Shown here piece by piece: positions 1 through 7,641 of a stretch of 18,323 bases of DNA. The stretch spans positions 1-18,323 of the forward strand of contig LSSK01001289.1 of NCBI GenBank assembly GCA_001969505.1, read 5' to 3'. The position numbers and the translations under genes were made by a program. The notes under the pieces were generated by a model. It saw nothing but the letters and a program-made list of their open reading frames with translations, did not search any database and was not told the DNA's origin. Every line of letters begins with the position of its first letter. Position 1 is the first letter of the stretch. The DNA is from Zancudomyces culisetae. Taxonomy: Eukaryota > Kickxellomycota > Harpellomycetes > Harpellales > Legeriomycetaceae.

Positions 1-14
1 ATATATATATATAA
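1..14. repeat. AT dinucleotide microsatellite
   Basis: Seven AT units open the window, and the run may continue beyond the left edge. It lies downstream of the stop codon of the small minus-strand gene. No function is visible. Confidence 0.8.
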
Positions 15-63
15 TACATATTGTATGTATTCAAAAATCAAGCCATAAACATTATTGTACTTA

Positions 64-435
64 CTACTCTAAAACGTTATTTTCAATCAAATCAATCATT
101 TTCTCTTTCAATTTCTCTTCGAGCAGTCGATGATCATTTATCCCCACAGCCTTAAACACACACATATCGACATTTTGTTCAATACTTCCCGAACTTGGCG
201 AGTATTTCAAATAAAATCTAGTATCTGGCTCTTCCAAACGTAACAGTGGCAGTTCGCGGTTTATATCGATCTATACGAATTTGCAAACAAAAAAAAAGTT
301 GAAGATTTGTGAGAAGATAACAGGTAGGGGGAGAGGGAGGGGGGGGGGAGTGTGAACACATTTTATTTTGATTTATTAAGTAGTGCTGACCTTTTTGCAT
401 ATTTCAATAAGTTTTTTGTCCTTTAGTGTTCTCAT
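64..435 (-). CDS. Small two-exon gene, unrecognised 83-aa protein
   Basis: Proposed structure is join(64..270, 391..435) on the minus strand. Exon 2 is open for 68 codons back to an in-frame TAG that lies exactly in a TATAG|ATC splice acceptor. Its product is charged and coding-like, with a central RFYLKYSPSSGS segment and a helical end LLEEKLKEKMIDLI, and it stops with TAG at 64-66. Exon 1 starts at the ATG at 435 (an in-frame TGA lies just upstream) and encodes MRTLKDKKLIEICKK. The two exons join in phase 0, giving 83 residues. The weak point is the donor, GTCAGC, which differs from the GTAAGT of the other three introns here. The product has no signal peptide, membrane segment or cysteine motif. 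I do not recognise the family. Exon 2 is well supported; the 5' structure is inferred. Confidence 0.5.
271..390 (-). other. Intron of the small gene (proposed), with C-rich tract
   Basis: This 120-nt interval runs from GTCAGC to TATAG on the minus strand. The transcript strand is strongly pyrimidine-rich: a ten-C run and further C runs at 327-348, then a nine-T run near the acceptor. It keeps the flanking exons in phase 0. There is no perfect CTAAC branch site; CTTCAAC near the T run is the nearest match. The opposite strand carries four GGG runs with short loops and could form a G-quadruplex. Confidence 0.45.
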
Positions 436-469
436 TTCATTTCATTGCGTTTCGTTTCGTTTCATTGCG
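432..469 (-). repeat. Pentanucleotide leader repeat with overlapping uORFs
   Basis: Imperfect 5-bp repeats (GAAAC and GAAAT on the minus strand) precede the start of the small gene. They contain three upstream ATGs: at 465 (7 codons then TGA), at 445 (2 codons then TGA) and at 440 (2 codons then TGA). Each TGA overlaps the next ATG in an ATGA arrangement, and the last one overlaps the main start at 435. A TATA-like AT tract lies just upstream at 478-497. Whether these ATGs are transcribed depends on the start site, which cannot be read from the sequence. Confidence 0.6.
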
Positions 470-477
470 TTTATTTA

Positions 478-497
478 CAGTATAATATATATAATAG
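478..497 (-). promoter_or_regulatory. TATA-like tract upstream of the small gene
   Basis: The minus strand reads as alternating TAT/ATA here, about 45-60 nt before the proposed start at 435. It is the only TATA-like element in the 297-nt spacer between this gene and the end of the surface-protein gene at 733. The rest of the spacer (498-732) is AT-rich and shows no other feature. Confidence 0.35.
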
Positions 498-732
498 TTT
501 TTTTAACAAGTATAAATCAAGAAAAAAAAAGGTGGAAAAAACAGTAAATTATTACAGGTAAAGAGAGTATTTAAACCAACAACGTTGGACCTCACTTTTC
601 TATATATATTTTTTTCTCTCGTTTGAATCAAGTAAACAACTACCAACAATCAAAATACCCAGAATCTTTCTTGTTTGTTGGTTTTTTTTTAATACCTCTC
701 TGGTCATATCATCAAAATCAACAAGTAGATTA

Positions 733-3112
733 TCAGTGTCCCTTTGTGTTAATAACAATCTTGCAGCCCTCTCCACATGCCTTTTCAAGAATACCACTAC
801 TAGTTCCGCTCTTGATATTAATAGTATGCTTTGTATTGTCATTTTTTAGTTTTACATCTCTCTGCCCACTTTCACTTCCTTTTCTATTAATGTTGCTATT
901 GTTATTGATGTTATTGTTATTATTTACAGATCCACCTCCACTCCCACTCCCACTCCCACTTCCATTTCCACTCCCACTTCCACTTCCACTTCCACCTCCT
1001 GCAAGATTGTTATTAGCATTGTTAGTTATTTCTATAAGTATATTGTTTTCCACAACACTGGTTATCGTCACTGTGGAATTTGATGGCGTACCTGTGCCAC
1101 TGCTAGTGGCAGTACTGACACTGGTAGTTTGACTGGTAACCTCGCTAGTCGATGACAATGGAGATTGTGAGATCTCATTTCCAACTACACCTTGATCGGT
1201 TGGGGCACTACTCGTGGTTTCAACACTACAAGTACCGTTTGTAGTGGTCTCACTACTCATTTGACTAGCTATTTCGCTAGTCATTTCACTGGTGGTTTCG
1301 CTAGTGGTTTCGCTAGTCGATGGCAATGAAGACTCTGGAATCTCATTTCCGACTACACCTTGATCAGTGGGCGCACTACTAGTGGATTCACCAGTAACTT
1401 CACTGACTGTTTCACTAGTAACTTCAATGGTGGTTTCGCTAGTAACCTCGCTAGTAATTTCACTAGTAACTTCACTGGTAACATCGCTAGTAACCTCAAC
1501 GGTGGTTTCGCTGGGCGTTTCGCTGGCAATCGCGCTAGTAGTCTCGCTGGCGGTTTCACTGGTAACTTCACTAGTTATGTCGCTGGTAACTTCACTGGTA
1601 ACTTCACTGGTAACTTCGCTAGTAACTTCACTGGTAACTTCACTGGTAACTTCACTAGTAGCTTCGCTGGTAACTTCACTAGTAACTTCACTGGTAACTT
1701 CACTTGTTATTTCACTCGTAACTTCGCTGGTAACTTCACTAGTAACATCACTGGTAACATCACCTGTTATTTCACTGGTAACTTCACTTGTTATTTCACT
1801 CGTAACTTCACTTGTTATTTCGCTGGTAACTTCACTGGTAACCTCGCTAGTGGTTTCGCCAATAGTTTCGCTGGTTGATGTCAGTGGAGACTCTGGAATT
1901 TCATTCCCAACAATTCCTTGCTCGCTTGAACTGCTACTAGAGCTAACTGGAATTGATGAAACGGATAGTTGCACGGTTTCCACTGAACGGGTAACTGTTT
2001 CTACAACTGGAACAGTTGTTGTTTGTGAAGCAGTGGATAATGAAACAAATTCTGTTTCTACCACCGTCATTGATACGGTGCTTGGAGGTGCACTTGTTGA
2101 TTCAGAGGGTGTTTCTGTGCTCAATACAGTAACATCTGTGGATACTGGAATTGTCGTGGTTACTGATTCAATCGTCAGCATAGTAGTTGTCGAACGCGAA
2201 AGCGTTGTCTGCGTGGTGGTTTCAATGGTGCTAGTTATTGTCACTGTTATTGTAGTTGTTTCCAGAACTGTGGTAGTTGTGGTCGATTTGTACTTTATTT
2301 CTCCTTCTGGCAATAACTCGGTCATAGCATCTGTCGATGATATTTCGGGAATACCTACTTCGTTTCCAGCTATACCCTCGGTCATTTCACCCTCTACACC
2401 ACTTTCCTCCTGTGTTGGCTCTTGCCCTTCTGTGTCAGAGGGGGTAGACTCAGTATTTTCTGAAGTATCCTCTTTTGAGGATAATTCACTATCCGACTGG
2501 TCCATTATTTGTTCTGTATCACTTGATGTATCTGCATCAAAGTTGTCCACTATATGTGTTATTTGCATATTTTATCTAGCCACTTGTATGAAAATGGTTT
2601 ATTGGTAATAAAAAAAGAAAAACAGTACACATTAACTTACCTTCTTCCTGTCTGAATCCTATAGCCTTTCTTGCTGCTGACCTTTTTAACGTATCACTTG
2701 TACGGGTCACCATTGTTATATGTCTGTTATTGTTGCCATTGGGTCCAACAGTAGAGCTGGATTTGTGATAAGGAGTTGAATATATAGGAGGCACAGTACT
2801 CGTAGGGCTAAAATCTTCTTTGATAATATTCGCCAAAATATATCTTTTTCGGTTGTTATGTTCAGTTTTGATGCTAGTCGTAGTTGACATATAAGAATTC
2901 ATGTGGGTGCTGGCTCGTGGATATGTAAAATCCGTGGTGGAATGTGTACCACCAGAGTAACTGGTTTGTATTTGTAGTGTGTTAACTGTAAGGCTGTCGT
3001 TTCCCGGATTTTGATAAGTTTCTACGCTTCGATCCGTATATATTGGCACACCACTTACAAGCAGTGCTTGTAGTGTTATAAGTATATTAACAAAATTTTG
3101 AATATTTTTCAT
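733..3112 (-). CDS. Secreted Ser/Thr-rich adhesin-like cell-wall glycoprotein
   Basis: Structure is join(733..2549, 2641..3112), giving 762 residues. Exon 1 starts at the ATG at 3112 with a signal peptide (hydrophobic to about residue 24) and then a Ser/Thr/Tyr-rich segment with dibasic Kex2-like sites, RKR at 88-90 and KR at 143-144. Exon 2 encodes an acidic segment, a Thr/Val/Ile-rich stretch, about 40 tandem tetrapeptides of type E-V-T-S, more Ser/Thr blocks, a Gly-Ser run, a poly-Asn run and a short tail ending in KACGEGCKIVINTKGH. Three clear copies and one degenerate copy of a VGNEIPES spacer head the blocks. The composition predicts heavy O-mannosylation and a wall or extracellular location. 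There is no hydrophobic C-terminus for a GPI anchor and no PIR repeat. No ligand-binding domain is recognisable, so adhesion is inferred from composition only. Confidence 0.8.
931..1005 (-). repeat. Hexanucleotide Gly-Ser repeat inside the surface gene
   Basis: The plus strand is a run of CCACTC/CCACTT hexamers, which encode alternating Ser-Gly on the minus strand. A degenerate GTT/ATT run follows (about 880-925) and encodes a poly-Asn stretch. Together they act as a flexible linker between the Ser/Thr blocks and the short C-terminal tail. Confidence 0.8.
1387..1875 (-). repeat. 12-bp minisatellite encoding E-V-T-S tetrapeptides
   Basis: About 40 tandem 12-bp units, typically GGTAACTTCACT on the plus strand, encode E-V-T-S and variants (E-I-T-S, D-V-T-S, E-T-T-S). 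Middle units are nearly identical and outer units are more degenerate, as in arrays that expand and contract. Because the period is a multiple of three, other frames stay open across the same stretch and produce long antisense shadow ORFs. Confidence 0.9.
2550..2640 (-). other. Intron of the surface-protein gene (91 nt)
   Basis: The donor is GTAAGT at 2640 and the acceptor is CATATAG, ending at 2550. Exon 1 ends in phase 1 (G) and exon 2 begins TG, forming GTG (Val158) in the frame of the repeat region. The two nearer AG choices (ending CAAG or CTAG) both lead to a stop codon. If unspliced, exon 1 reads on for about 20 hydrophobic residues to a TAG at 2576-2578. An ATG at 2568 inside the intron could restart exon 2 without a signal peptide. 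The branch site is weak (AAATAAC). Confidence 0.75.
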
Positions 3113-3412
3113 TGTTGCGATCCAGACATACGCCTATATTGTTATCGACAATCCTGTGTGTGACTACTTTTGTGTATACTCTTTTTGATATTTTTTAAAA
3201 CCTTGATATACTACGTATAATATAGACGATATATACAACTACTATTATTATTTATTTACAAGAAAAGTATATCAACGTTTGGGTGTAATATTTAAAAAAA
3301 TGTATAAAATCAAATGTAAAGAGCACGAGCTATTACTTTTATAAAGAATTACCACCAAATCAAACGATATCTCTTCTAATAATAGTTGAAATAAATTAAT
3401 GGGCTCGATGTT
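3113..3412 (-). promoter_or_regulatory. Upstream region of the surface-protein gene
   Basis: This AT-rich stretch upstream of the ATG at 3112 contains TATA-like tracts, for example the alternating TA region around 3217-3236. No clear transcription-factor site was recognised. Because the next stretch to 4292 lacks an intact gene, the functional promoter may be long, as is common for yeast surface genes. Confidence 0.35.
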
Positions 3413-3525
3413 GTGGGATATCGTTTTCTAGCTATCATCAATAAAGTAAAGACAAATCAAGTATTAAGGAGCTATCCAGGAACAGAATTTGCGAGGTATA
3501 ACATTGAACAGATTCCAATACTACT

Positions 3526-3795
3526 ATGCCAACTGTTGGTATTGTGGATGAATACGCTAGCCAAACCATTAAATCCGAGAAATAGTGCCAGTCTAGATGA
3601 AAGTGTACTGGTTCGGAAACAAAAAAAGTGTGTGAATTGCAAAAGACTTTATTAGACAATGCCCAGTACGCATATACTCAAGTACGATAGGAAGCTGTAG
3701 TGCAAAAAAAGGCAATCGAAGCTATAAAAATGGGCCAGATCAACTGCGGTAGAGAAAATTATAATGTAGAAACTAGGCTTTTGTACGGTTGTTAG
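3526..3795 (+). pseudogene. Possible decayed helical coding fragment
   Basis: One plus-strand frame starting near 3526 (MPTVGIVDEYASQTIKSEK) reads through scattered stops as coding-like, amphipathic, helix-rich sequence. It includes ELQKTLLDNAQYAYTQVR, a TAG at 3688-3690, then EAVVQKKAIEAIKMGQ. The overlapping 80-codon frame from 3413 uses a GTG start and looks less protein-like. Neither is an intact gene. It could be a relic of a coiled-coil or BAR-like protein, an exon of an unrecognised gene, or chance. No family is assigned. Confidence 0.2.
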
Positions 3796-4115
3796 ACCAA
3801 GATAAGGGCGGAGAGCGGGGTTTTAAGAATTAAGGAAAAGTAAATGGGTAGGCAAGTGAGAAGGATGGTATGGGTTGTGAATGGCTAAGACTTGGGTTCG
3901 CACAGTTGCTCTTGGCTGTGTGTAACTTTTTTTTTTGTTTCCCCTACTTTTCGTTTTTTGATTATTATTAGGGGGTGGGGAGGAGGGGGGATGAACTATG
4001 CGGTTCTAATTGTAATGCTATGACAATCTTGATCTAGATGTGTGTAATAAAGACCGCAATAAAGGCATAGCCAATCAAATACAATTTTTTTGGAAGAATG
4101 TTCTGTTGGAGTAAA
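3796..4115. other. Non-coding stretch with hairpin and G-rich tract
   Basis: No convincing gene is seen. A small hairpin (CACAG at 3901-3905 pairing with CTGTG at 3916-3920) is followed by ten T at 3927-3936, which resembles a Pol III end signal, but no tRNA or A/B box could be built upstream. A G-rich tract at 3971-3990 has runs of 5, 4, 2 and 6 G. Confidence 0.3.
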
Positions 4116-4282
4116 AAAATCAGCTGAATAGGTTTTTTTTTCTAGATCAAAAAAGAAAATTAGAATATAAAGAAAAGAATGCGGAGATGTGGGTTTGCAA
4201 TGCCAAAGCTGGCCATCCAGGTATTATCCCAGAGTCAATGGAGGGAAAAGTGTCAAAGCGTAAATATTTATTAATTGTGTAG
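4116..4282 (+). pseudogene. Possible SH3-like C-terminal coding remnant
   Basis: The frame is open from just after a TAA to a TAG at 4280-4282. The product has a basic helical lead (LDQKRKLEYKEKNAE) followed by MWVCNAKAGHPGIIPESMEG. The W...G..G-I-I-P-E-S-M pattern resembles the last strands of an SH3 domain (W...G..G-L-I-P-S-N-Y), but the Tyr is replaced and the N-terminal half of the domain is absent. It abuts the 3' end of RRP9 on the other strand. It could be a relic of a gene whose other parts are the fragment at 3526-3795, or coincidence. Confidence 0.2.
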
Positions 4283-4292
4283 TAGCGTTTGG

Positions 4293-6459
4293 TTAAAATG
4301 ATTTAGGATAAAGTTTATAAACAACTAGCGAATTTTTAGAAGTAGGAATTCTATTCCATCTGCCAAGTCTAGGCTCTTGACCTACAGCCACGGCTATTGT
4401 CAAGGCGCTTGGGGATAGAATTACAGGATTGTCATTTGCATGCGGGTGAGATGATGACTTTGCCGCGAGTGAAGAGCCGAATTTGGAGCTCTTGTTCTTG
4501 GATGAATCCGCTTCATGAATTGCGACATCGTTAATATAACCGTCCTAAATTATCGGGAAAAATGGAAGAATTCGGTTAGTCACAAGTTGAATAGAAAAAA
4601 AAATACAGTGCCAGAAACCAAAAATAAAGGTAGAGTATAGAGAAAACTTACAATAGGGATGACGTTAACCAGAGAAAAGCCGAGCAATTTATTGGAATTG
4701 ATTTTCCATAGTCTCAAGTAGCCATCGTTGGATCCAGACACAAACAAATCAGTTAGCGGAATGGCACAAAGGGAAGAAATCCAGTTAGGCAGATATCCAT
4801 CACTGTCACTGCCATCTGAGGAGCATTTTTGAACACCGTGAGCCAAATGGAAAGTAAAAATTGGCTTTTTTCTGCGAAAACTCCACAGACAAATGGCTCC
4901 AGAATCACCACCAGTAACAAAAGTCTCCTCGTCTATCATTGCAACACAGTCTACACTTCCTTCCCTAAATTTCTTGGATTTAAGCAACCGCAGACTTGTG
5001 TTAAATGAGGCTAACACAGATCGAACAGATCTATTTACACGCTCTGCTTTTCCATTGCTACTCTCGTTGTTGTTTTCTGTTTCAAGATCTATTTGGTCAA
5101 CCATGTCCTCTTGAAGGTCCAGCTCATCTTCTTTTGAGACGTCCAGCTCGCCAAATCTAATCTTTTCGATTACATTTGAAGGTTCGGTAACAACACCAGC
5201 TCGGAACACCATCTGAGTTTCGTCCACAATTTTCCACAAACGAGCAGACTTATCGCGAGCACCAACAGTAACGGCCTGGTCGCGCTGGATGGTAGATATG
5301 CCAGTTATAGAATCCAAATGACCAAACAATGTTTCCATATACCCAAGTTCGTCGACGTTCCATAGCTTGACCATACGGTCCAGTGAACACGAATATAGCT
5401 GATTATGACCCTTTCTGAATACCAACCCGGTCACAGCATCCTTGTGCTGTTTGAATTCTGCGAGATGATCCATAGTTTTGGCGTTCCATATATGTATTAG
5501 CTTGTCTTTTCCTCCTGTAGCCAAGTATTTACCATCTGATGATACTGCCATACAGTAAACCTGATCTCTATGCCCCAGTGTTGTATCCTTGCAGGTCTTC
5601 TTTTGTCCCTTGATTGAATTTATCTTTTTTCCCGAAGAGACTTCCCCTGTTTATTTTTAGTTAAATTTAGTCGTTTAGTAGTATTCACGTACTGCTACAA
5701 ATTAGGTTAAAAAAATATAAATGATACTGGCAATAGTACTTGAAAGCTAGACTTACATTTAGCAATGCTTCCATCCTTAGACCCACTAAACACATACTTT
5801 CCATCTTCTGTAATAGTTGTGCAGGTTACTGCTAAATGGTGGCCATTCTTCAGTACAAGCGCTGAATCCTTATTTATAGTATACTTGAAACTGTCTGCTA
5901 TCCGTTTATATATCCGTCCTTGTGTTTTCTCTAAATCGTCCTGTAGTCGTTCTGCTATAATATCCCGATCTATATCTGCTGCATCAAACCCTTCGACCAT
6001 TTCTGCCCCCTTTTTGAGGTTTTCTACATATGCTCGCGCTACTTCAAGCCGTTTTTGTGCGGCAGTCTCTGCCGAATAATCCCCGTTTTCTTCGCCATCT
6101 TCTTCCTCGCTGTCTTCTTCGCTGCTGCTTACTTCCTCGCTACCTGATTCGCCTCTCTTGTTTTCAGCACCACTACCAGGCTCTTCGTTTTCTTCACCTT
6201 CAAGATCGTCAGAATCTACCTCCTCATCGTCATATTTCTCTTCAAACTTGCCTCTCTTCCTATCACCAGATCTTCCACCACCAAATTTACCACCACGACC
6301 CCCACCGACTTTGCCTCTGTTTGACTGCCCAAAAGATCTAGACTTGTTGTTTGTTCTTTTAGTGTTATCTCTTGTATTCTTCCCTTTATTTTTGTTTTCG
6401 GTTGGGGCTTTCCTTTTTCTACCTTCACCTGGTAGTGCAAAAAATCGGTCTTTAGCCAT
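4293..6459 (-). CDS. RRP9: U3 snoRNP WD40 protein Rrp9 (U3-55K)
   Basis: Three exons, join(4293..4544, 4652..5646, 5757..6459), give 649 residues (S. cerevisiae Rrp9 is about 573). The protein binds U3 snoRNA within the box C/D U3 snoRNP and the small-subunit processome in the nucleolus, for 18S rRNA processing. The start ATG at 6459 begins MAKDRFFALPGEG. The N-terminus is basic with Gly-Arg-rich patches (about 50-70), then an acidic Ser/Glu tract (about 75-130). The WD40 propeller follows, with blades such as GHRDQVYCMAV...KLIHIWN, LYSCSLDRMVKLWN and the family signature AVTVGARDKSARLWKI. Exon 3 ends with VAVGQEPRLGRWNRIP, typical of Rrp9 C-termini. An acidic insertion sits between late blades. 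Splicing at CAG|GG restores SIAKWEVSSGKK, as expected at the first blade W. Confidence 0.93.
4545..4651 (-). other. RRP9 intron 2 (107 nt)
   Basis: The donor is GTAAGT (4651 downward) and the acceptor is ATTTAG ending at 4545, phase 0. A good branch site, GACTAAC, lies about 36 nt before the acceptor. Splicing joins NVIPI to DGYINDVAIHEA and recovers the conserved Rrp9 C-terminus. Confidence 0.9.
5647..5756 (-). other. RRP9 intron 1 (110 nt)
   Basis: The donor is GTAAGT at 5756 and the acceptor is AACAG ending at 5647, phase 1. The codon across the junction is TGG (Trp235), expected at the end of a WD blade. A second in-phase acceptor, AAG, lies 6 nt further on and would give Phe instead of Trp-Glu-Val. 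The first AG is preferred on position and homology. Branch candidates are GACTAAA and AACTAAA. Confidence 0.88.
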
Positions 6460-7641
6460 ATTCGCTTCCCAAAAAATATTAATTTAACTATACTTTTTCT
6501 TTTGTTTAGCTGTACAGGCAATTCTCTGGCTCAATTTTAAATGGGTAAAGTTGTAAATGTAGTGTTTTCCTAGCTGAAGGTTGTAGTATTCGATTTCTTT
6601 GATTCTTGGAAGTACCAATGATTGACGCTAATCTTTATATTCACAAAATCGTCAAAATTATCCACAATTAGAGCTTTCCCTTATGTTCTTCTCTCTATTT
6701 GTACAGGTTACGTTATTAAATTATTTACAGTTCTGGAAATGAGTAATATTTTGCTGACCTAGTTTATAATCTAATTACAAATATGTTTAGACTCACTAAC
6801 CAAGCTCATATTCATCAACTTGTGAAAAAAAAAATTTTTTTCAGAAACTTTTGAGGATTTAGGTTTGCTGATTTGCTTTTTTCCGCTAGAACAAAAAAAA
6901 TTTCGGTCTATAAAAAAAAATTTTTTTTTAACTAGCATTAGCTATGAGAAACTATATAAAAAATGTCACATGGCCACAATAGTGGTAGAGCCAGCAGTTA
7001 TATTGTGTTCATGTTGGCTTGGTTATATCATGTTTACAAATAAATGGATATTCCAGTGTCAGACATTAGAGTGGTATTTAAATGGCCGATAGTGTTATTA
7101 GCCGCTTATAACGGTGTATACAATCCATATGGTATCAATTAACTACAAAGTCTTTGGACTAAGCCTTGTGTAGTATTTCTGCTTTTATATAGCTGGTAGC
7201 AACAGACGCGAATGAAAAGCTTGTTAAAGAAAGAATTTTAAGAGTGATGTTCAATAATTGCCCTTGAAATCTAAAATCCGCGACCTGGTGCAAAATTGAA
7301 ATCAAATGTATGTTGATTCGTGTTTATTTATTTTTTTTTTTCATTGCGCTTTTTAATGTCGCATTCAGTCAAGGATTTTTACAAAATAAAAAAATTTCGA
7401 CGGTTTTCTGGGTTGTGAGAAAAAAAAAACAAATGCAGGATAGAATATAAATAAATAAGTGCAAAATAGATACAAAATTAGGAAAACACACGAATTTAAC
7501 GCTTGTAAATCAAGCCTTCAAGACTGCTAAGATGAATTATTGAATCAACATCGACCGAAGATAAGGCGAGTGAAATAAGACAATATCAACCTGTAAATAG
7601 AAAAAAACGAACGAACGAAGAATAAGAAAAAAACAGGGAAA
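6460..7641. promoter_or_regulatory. Divergent RRP9/TAF1 promoter region
   Basis: These 1.18 kb separate two divergent genes and hold no convincing ORF. Several A-n/T-n palindromic tracts (6826-6842, 6893-6903, 6910-6929) are typical of nucleosome-poor yeast promoters. The one at 6823-6842 (TGAAAAAAAAAATTTTTTT) resembles the ribosome-biogenesis RRPE element, which would suit RRP9, but no PAC element was found. A TATAAATAAATA at 7446-7457 lies about 190 bp before TAF1. A TATATAAAAG on the minus strand (7182-7191) has no obvious gene. Confidence 0.5.
7446..7457 (+). promoter_or_regulatory. TATA-like element upstream of TAF1
   Basis: TATAAATAAATA lies about 185 bp before the TAF1 ATG. A near-identical TATAAATAAAA precedes PUT1 at a similar distance. 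It is a plausible TATA element by position and sequence only. Confidence 0.35.

Noticed and set aside
1360-1878. 172-codon plus-strand frame of Asn/Thr/Phe/Gly repeats
   Set aside because: Its period-12 repeat stays open in several frames by arithmetic. The product (NFTGNFTS type) has no start or context of its own.
1367-2608. 413-codon plus-strand frame antisense to the surface-protein gene
   Set aside because: It is a shadow of the 12-bp repeat and Thr/Ser/Val codons, starting with GTG or inside low-complexity sequence. The minus frame has a signal peptide and a splice junction that fits.
3880-3940. Possible tRNA or Pol III gene (GGGTTCGCAC followed by a T-run)
   Set aside because: No acceptor stem, D-arm or anticodon arm could be fitted around the T-loop-like sequence.
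5641-5646. Alternative RRP9 intron 1 acceptor AAG
   Set aside because: It is in phase but lies downstream of a better CAG, and using it would lose the conserved Trp of the WD blade.
6865-7092. 75-codon plus-strand frame between RRP9 and TAF1
   Set aside because: It begins with TTG. The ATG-started part is 41 codons with no recognisable motif, in a promoter region.
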